A stretch of 64,000 bases of DNA from Pieris napi (taxonomy: Eukaryota > Arthropoda > Insecta > Lepidoptera > Pieridae), in the NCBI RefSeq assembly GCF_905475465.1, contig NC_062242.1, positions 5,607,501 through 5,671,500 on the forward strand, given 5' to 3'. The stretch's first letter is position 1; every line of letters begins with the position of its first letter. Positions 58,058 to 64,000 of this stretch are shown here, one piece after another. The translations under genes and the position numbers were made by a program. The notes beneath the pieces are model-generated. The model was given only the letters and a program-made list of their open reading frames with translations, was not told the origin of the DNA and ran no database searches.

Positions 58058-58904
58058 TTACATGTTGTGTGCTTGAATAAAAATCATGTTTATGATATTG
58101 CTCAGGCAGGCAATAAAAATAATTAAAGATTCCTTAAGGAAGGCGCCAGCGGTTTATTATTATTACCAAAGATATCAGAAAATAATTACTTTTTCATAAT
58201 AAGTCTCATAAATACAGTCCCATTTACGATAGAATTATAACAGAACAGTTTCTAAATGCACATTCAGTTAAGTACATATTCAGTTCGTTGAATTGAATTT
58301 AAAAAGACATAAATAAAATGACCGTAGAACGTTAATTAAGGTCAACATTTACGTGAAGTAGTTCTTAAAATAGATTTCGATGCTGTAAATTTTTTTGTTT
58401 TAATTGTAGTTGGTTTTAGTACCTGAATAAAATTGGCTTGGCTAATAGCTACTTATTAACTATACATACCAATTTAATATGGTACCAAAATAGACTACTA
58501 TTTTAAATACCAATGAATCAAATTGTGTTGCTATGAATTTTAGGTAGAACGAATATATAATTACGCATACAATTTTTGTTTAGGGTCTTATAAAAACATA
58601 ATCGAATAAAGAGTATTAATATGCCTGAAACTATATCTTTGCAGCAACGCCATATTATAAAATCCATTCATTGTTACGTAATGATTTTCAGATAAATTGG
58701 TTTCGCGATAATATCGTATCGAAATATTTAAGGAGGAATTGGGGTCACGTCTTTTGGATTACGGCTTATTTCCAGCGTCTCTTTTTCTTCGTTTGACGCT
58801 AATCCTTCGGCCTTTCGGAGATCATCCTTTCGCCTTTGTTTCGTCGTCACCTTGCCATGTAACTATGTTTACTAATTAGAGAATAGTAAAGCGGATAAAC
58901 TTGT
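58058..58904. other. AT-rich non-coding stretch
   Basis: Nothing supported. Confidence 0.5.
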
Positions 58905-59541
58905 AGATAGAAGGCGTAGAAAGGATACCGTATGCCGTCCTCAACTTTTCAAAACAGCTCTTTCCCATAGTTCGTATTGCTTTCTAGGTACTCATTTATA
59001 CAATAAACTTAACAAAGACCTTCAAATCTATCATCTCACAAGATACAATTGTAAAAAAGTAGTAACTGAATATCTCAAACCACAGAAAATCTATTACGAC
59101 CCCTAATTTAATTTAATAAATGGAACGTTGTTCTCGCCCACACTAGAACAATTTAGCTCACTCACACACGCACACGCACTCACACTGACCCGTACACTCA
59201 CACACACATGCACTCACTAATGCACGTACGCACACACATATAAACTAGACTTTTGTTTTTGTTAACTTTTTTATATCTTATATATACCTATATATATATT
59301 TTTTTTTATTTATTTTTTTTATTATAAATTATTTATTGTTCGTTTTTAAAAGTTGTATTAGCAATACTTTTTGCCACTATGTCTCTACTCACTATGTTTT
59401 CCCAACCTTTTTCAAGCACCAGTCTCTCACAATAATAAATAGCATTAAGTTTATTGTCAAAAAAGAAAGATGGTGAAATACCTGTATCATAAACTCGTAC
59501 AATGAAATATTAGATGCAAATAAACTTTATTATTATTATTA
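58905..59541 (+). mobile_element. 5'-truncated LINE: last codons of ORF2 and 3' untranslated region
   Basis: The first part encodes a LINE C-terminus to a TAA at about 59106. It reads RKDTVCRPQLFKTALSHSS, then FLGTHLYNKLNKDLQIYHL and CKKVVTEYLKPQKIYYDP. The LYNKL.KDL and .L....+.Y motif is usual at the end of jockey/CR1-type proteins. The 3' untranslated region is CA-rich (59155-59245), then T-rich, then has CACCAGTCTCTCACAATA and AATAAAC, and ends with (ATT)n at 59527-59541. The remaining ORF2 fragment contains no stop. RT is missing. Confidence 0.65.
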
Positions 59542-60454
59542 TATCCATCTACTCCGTAACAGTAACTATTTTAATCAAGAACTTTTTGAAAAAGGAATGT
59601 TACATTTCGGATATTCCCTTTTAAATTTTCGTTTAAAAGTTGGTATCGTTTTATATTGTATTAGATTAAATTGCCTGTAGGAAATTTTGGTCTCGTTACT
59701 AAACGCACCACCGTCACCTATCGTGTATTATCAGTCGTAAACAAACTTTGAAACTGTCAAGATGGGCAGTAAAAGAAAAGCGTTATGTATTATATGTGTT
59801 TAGAATAATTTACCTATTGATAGTAATAAAATTAGAAATTATTGTAATTGGTTAAATTTGTTTTTTTTCTCTTCCTTTCCTATAACGAAAACTTTCTATA
59901 ACGAGAAAATCGTCCCTTGAAATTCGTTATAAAGAGTTTACACTCCGTATATATCCGACTTTGAATTGATTTCATGTTGCCAGCATGGAATGACCTGCTG
60001 GAAGTACAAAATGTTTTATGTACCTAATTTCCTATTTGAAAATCACATCAAAATGTTAGAAAACAAATAATATTATTTTCCTTAGTTCCTTAAGTAGGAC
60101 AACGGTAGATAAACGATCCTGAATGATAATTGTGATAACATTGTCTTTAGAATTTTAAGCAAATTGTTCAGTCGTTCAAATATCACGAGCTGATTACATA
60201 ATATAGTTTAATTCTTAAGAGAATATTACTTTAAATAAAAGGGATTTTACATTGCGAAATACAAATTCAGTAAAGTCTGAAAATGTCGTTTATCATCAGC
60301 CGACTCCAGCTAAGCCACAAAAAGGGCTTTATTTGCATAAGACAATAGAAAATTTAAATACAACTTATCTTTCGTCTATTATATTTTGTAATCAGATTTT
60401 TAATTAATGATAATTAAACATTTACATACAAAGCCAGAATTAAAAAATAATTAT
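59542..60454. other. AT-rich non-coding stretch
   Basis: No gene. At about 59880-59950 the paired words CTATAACGAAAAC and TTCGTTATAAAGAG resemble a common lepidopteran dispersed repeat. Confidence 0.45.
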
Positions 60455-61077
60455 TGAAATTAAATGAAATGAAATAGAAATGAAATGAAATGAAATAGTT
60501 TATTCTTGCAAGTAGGACTATATAAATCACTTTTACAATGTCTTCCTAAACTAGATGAAGTCGACATTTCTTAACTGACTGCCCTGAGAAGAAATGTCGA
60601 AACAAACTCGGGGGTCTTAGTCTCTTTTATAGTCCAGATAATACAATAATAAATTAATAAATTGGTGTAAAAAAATGCAGAGTATTTACTGGACTGGTCT
60701 TTGGAAGAAAGAACCAGATCGATCTGAGCAAGCCTGTGCCAGCAGACGGCAAGCATGCCTCGAATAGCTCATGCAGCTCAACCATTTTTGAGGGAGCTGC
60801 ACAACCCGGTACACAACAATACCGCCAGTGGCACCATAAAAATATGTGGGGCAACAACTCACTCAGATCGCCAGCCCAAAATAACTATAGACTAAAATGT
60901 ATCAAATTATAAATCAAGCAAAAGAGTTTATGTTATACCCGCATAATGTTTACACTTACAATGGATACAAAATGTATTTTTAAGGTGTACCTTAAAGCAA
61001 GGAAAAAATAATGAAATTGAAAAATATAATCGTAATATATACATTATTCACTTGGCATGTCAAAGTGTAAAATATTG

Positions 61078-61290
61078 TATGCAAAAGCACAAAACATGTC
61101 AGTATTGTAGAGAAAGAAAAAATGAATATGCACTAAGCACAAAACATGTCAGTAATGTAGAGAAAAATAAATGTAAAAAAAATGAATATGCACTAAGCAC
61201 AAACATGTCAATAGAATAAAATAAAATGCATATGCAAAAGCACAAGACGTGTCAGATTGTAAATATGTACAACATGCAAAAAAAAAAAAA
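61078..61290 (-). repeat. Minisatellite in the LINE 3' untranslated region
   Basis: Four diverged copies on the plus strand start TATGCANNAGCACAAAACAT at about 61078, 61127, 61187 and 61231, with GTCAGTAATGTAGAGAAA in the first two. Spacing varies from 44 to 60 bp. Confidence 0.75.
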
Positions 61291-61341
61291 GTGAAAGATA
61301 GCTTAAAAAAAACACAAGCACTAGCTGTATAAGCGAGCAGC

Positions 61342-62949
61342 TCAATCCCAGGCGTTTCTATCATTTAAATAATCGGATATCCTGTAATATCCTTTAGTTA
61401 CTAATTTTGATTTAATAAAAAATTTAAATTTCTTAAGGGGAAGTTTACGAACATCCATAGGAAGTTTATTGTAAAAGCGTATACATTGACCCATGAACGA
61501 GTTGCTTATTCTATGAAGGCGAGTAGCATTAACTGTTAAATTATTTTTGTTCCTAGTATTTCGGGAGTGAAGATCAGACAATTTGACAAAATCCGGTTCG
61601 TTTTTGTGAACATAAAGTAAATTTTCAAAAATATATTGTGAAGTTACAGTCAGAATGTTTATCTGTTTGAATTTCTCTCGGAGAGAAACTCTAGGACTTA
61701 GGTTATATATAGCGCGGACAGCTCTTTTTTGTAATAAGAAGATTGTATTAATATCCGCACAGTTTCCCCAAAGGAGAATGCCGTACGTCAAGCTATGAAA
61801 ATAACTGAAATAAACACTTCTGGCTGTATCCACATCAGTAATTTGTCTAATTTTCCTTACAGCATAAGCAGCTGAACTGAGCCTTCCAGACAATTTGTTA
61901 ATGTGTGGGCCCCACTGTAGTTTGGCGTCAACAGTAATGCCAAGAAAAACAGTTGACTCAACAGGGTCCAACTCTACTCCATTCAGTTGTACATTGGTGC
62001 TTAACTGCCTCACATTAGGCGTAGAAATTTTTATTAATTTAGTTTTACTTGAGTTCAAAAGCAGATTATTAATATTAAACCAATGGACAACCTTAGATAG
62101 TGCCAAATTAACTTGGTCAAAATTTTCAAGTTGGCGCTTAACTTTAAAAACAAGCGAAGTGTCATCCGCAAAAAATAGGATTTTGTGATCATCCCTTACA
62201 CAAAAAGGTAAATCATTGATATAGATAAGGAATAAGAAAGGACCTAGAATTGAACCCTGCGGAACACCCATAGTTACCACAGATCCTTTTGATTTTTTGC
62301 CATTAATATCTACACTTTGTATTCTATTGTCTAAATATGAACTGAGAAGTCTAAGAGCCTTATTTCTAATGCCATAGTGGTGTAGTTTCTTGATAAGTGT
62401 GTCATGGCAAACACAGTCAAAAGCTTTGGACAAGTCACAGAATATGCCTAAAGCATCCTGTGAATTCTCCCAAGCCACGAATACATTTTTGAGTAGTTCC
62501 ACACCTGCATCAGCAGTAGACCGACCCTTAGTAAATCCAAATTGTTTGGAGTGAAAAAGATTCTGTCTGTTAAAATGCTTTAGCATTTGCTTTAAAATTA
62601 TTTTCTCAAAAATTTTGCTCAGTGTAGGCAAAATTGAGATAGGGCGAAAATTCGTAGGATCGATTGTACTACCAGATTTGAAGAGTGGAATCACCTTGCT
62701 TAACTTCATTAAGTCCGAAAACACACCAGATGCGACACAAGAGTTGAACACAATTGCCAGAAATGGGGAAATACATTCAATTATTGAGGATATTATTTGA
62801 ACTGACAACCCCCAAAGATCGGTGGACTTTTTTACTTCCAAATCTTTAAATGCATCTAGAATGTCCTTAGCACTAACAACTGTAAATTCAAAACTTGTCC
62901 CACATTCTGCGACACAGTCTTTAAGTATGTTGTATGCAATACAGGAATA
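61342..62949 (-). pseudogene. LINE reverse transcriptase, N-terminally truncated
   Basis: One minus-strand frame is open for 535 codons from 62949 to the stop at 61342. It has CVAECGTSFEFTVVSAKD, then NFRPISILPTLSKIFEKIIL, DLSKAFDCVCHDTL (catalytic Asp), TMGVPQGSILGPFLFLIYIN, and FADDTSLVF (FADD at plus-strand 62163-62178). The HWFNINNLLLNSSKT block, VFLGITVDAKLQWGPHIN, YFHSLTYGILLWG and the C-terminal FMGQCIRFYNKLPMDVR follow. These are the successive blocks of CR1/jockey-group RT. Upstream of 62949 a stop appears, and the earlier text (about 62950-63000) continues in another frame, so one indel is present. The endonuclease domain is missing. Reading from the RT start onward it is intact, suggesting a fairly young copy. 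Confidence 0.88.
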
Positions 62950-63003
62950 TTAGTGAAAAAAGATTCAAACTCGGTTGCCACATCCAAATCCGCCCTAACA
63001 TCT

Positions 63004-63180
63004 ATATCATTAAAAATCATTTAATCATGTAGGTAACATAATGTACACTTATGACTTGTCAGTAAAGAAATACATATTAATGCTTCTAATTTTACATTTA
63101 CTGCCAGTTCTCAAATCAAGGGCGTAGAACGGAAGAGAAGAACTGGCAACAAACTCTCCGCCACTCTTTTTAATCGCAAT
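63004..63180 (-). mobile_element. LINE 3'-end fragment, reverse orientation
   Basis: On the minus strand it has GAGTGGCGGAGAGTTTGTTGC, CAGTTCTTCTCTTCCG, TACGCCCTTGATTTGAG and AACTGGCAGTAAATG, ending in ACATGATTAAATGATTTTT. It is the same family as 22085-22268. It is followed on the minus strand, without a gap, by the LINE at 60455-63003. Confidence 0.7.
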
Positions 63181-64000
63181 TTTTTACACAACGTTTATTA
63201 TCGAATTATATCGCAATGCCAACCTAACAATAATATATCCTACTTTGTTTTACTGTTGAGAAACTTAAAGAAGTAATTACCTTAAACGAGCTCACAGTCG
63301 TAACATCACCAAAGATTAAGACGCCTAGGCGAGGTAATTAATAATGGTATGGAACGCGAGTTAAGTTCGGTGGCGGTTGTTGTAGGGATGTTCAAATATA
63401 TGTTAATGAAATTATTTGTTTGAAACTCGGTGTCAACTGGCTTTAATCGTTTAAAACATGAGCTTATAACTAACGTAAACTTAAGGGCTAGTGGGGTTGC
63501 AACGCTAGAGTAACAAAAAACTAGACTTATTGAAGGATTTTTAAATCTAAGTGACACTTATGTTACCTATAAAGAATATAAGTGTACTCGATCTATTAGA
63601 CATTATCGGAAACGAGATCGTTATATTATTACTATTTATGAGTGTGGGAAACTAAAGGGCTCATTTTGGCTTCAAGTGTAAGATGAGATGATTGTTAACA
63701 TGATTATTGTTGCGCTCTAGTTACATAACTCGCGGCACTTAGGATTTATAAAATTATGTAAAAGCAAGAAAGACCTAAACAATGACGCAATTACAATTGC
63801 TTATGACGTAAATGCAATTGCGTAATTAAAATACTTACGTACATACGCTGGTCAATATTAACTTTCATAAATTGGAAATTTCACTAAACGTTGTACAATT
63901 ATAATTTTAACATTGAATCTCTGCTTGACATAGGACATAACTTTCCCTAAAAGACCTAATTTATGATTAATAAACCTAATGAATACAAACTTTATTTTAT
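63181..64000. other. Non-coding stretch to the window end
   Basis: Nothing supported. GCAATTG-type near-palindromic words occur at 63785-63825. Confidence 0.5.

Larger units (their letters stand above)
60455..63003 (-). mobile_element. 5'-truncated LINE on the minus strand
   Basis: The element runs from a 5' break at about 63003 to a 3' tail of (CATTT)-type repeats at 60455-60500. The signal AATAAA lies just before the tail. The order is partial ORF2, 3' untranslated region with its own minisatellite (61078-61290), then the tail. The 5' break is directly joined to the 3' end of another LINE at 63004-63180, so this one inserted at the tail of the older one. ATTAAAAA-like words on both flanks may be an imperfect target duplication. 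Confidence 0.8.

Overview
The window looks like a stretch of insect nuclear DNA, most probably from a moth or butterfly (Lepidoptera). It is AT-rich and gene-poor and is packed with the transposon families usual for that order. These include tRNA-derived SINEs with a Pol III B box, several LINE clades, hAT, PIF/Harbinger and mariner remnants, fold-back elements, and a Ty3/Gypsy element with gag and pol in different frames. The order is inferred from recognised repeat families, not from a species-specific marker. I found no host protein-coding gene, rRNA, tRNA or CRISPR array that I can support.

Layout, left part (1-23 kb). A jockey-like LINE runs off the left edge (1-945, minus). A Harbinger scrap (2.9 kb), a broken gag fragment and two tandem-repeat arrays with a GC-rich block follow (3.5-4.7 kb). 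Next come an R1-like LINE remnant (8.4-9.3 kb), a small inverted-repeat element (11.35-11.6 kb), a SINE (12.7 kb), a perfect 24-bp hairpin (13.4 kb) and an RTE-like LINE tail (13.5-14.0 kb). A 1.4-kb fold-back element has about 660-bp arms (14.4-15.8 kb). After it lie a LINE C-terminal fragment (17 kb), an internally deleted Harbinger with a TTA target duplication (18.07-18.67 kb) and an internally deleted hAT with a perfect 8-bp target duplication (20.64-21.95 kb).

Middle part (23-40 kb). This is mostly AT-rich DNA with scattered SINE and LINE pieces. It ends with a 5'-truncated RTE-type LINE that keeps a long intact reverse transcriptase frame and has an 11-bp target duplication (37.46-39.33 kb). 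A mariner transposase pseudogene follows (39.7-40.0 kb).

Gypsy element (40161-45900). Two 278-bp LTRs that look identical by eye, flanked by ATAT, enclose gag (two CCHC knuckles), a -1 frameshift site (AAATTTT), pol (protease, RT, RNase H, integrase zinc finger) and a separate frame with the rest of integrase. The integrase is broken by a frameshift and apparent loss of several residues between its first catalytic Asp and the next strand. The last part of pol may be spliced: a GT-AG interval of 559 bp, containing four 66-bp tandem repeats, joins in frame to a second segment that stops just inside the 3' LTR.

Right part (46-64 kb). AT-rich DNA carries a snap-back repeat (50.4 kb), two LINE 3' ends with CA-rich untranslated regions (51.0 and 59.1 kb), a long inverted-repeat MITE (57.7 kb) and a LINE of 2.5 kb on the minus strand (60.46-63.0 kb). 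That LINE abuts the 3' end of an older LINE.

The most noteworthy items are the possible spliced pol tail and its repeat-filled intron, the 1.4-kb palindrome, the Harbinger derivative with multiplied end motifs, and the nested minisatellites at 3.9-4.4 kb. I see no clearly new cellular system. The window is best read as a record of transposon insertions.
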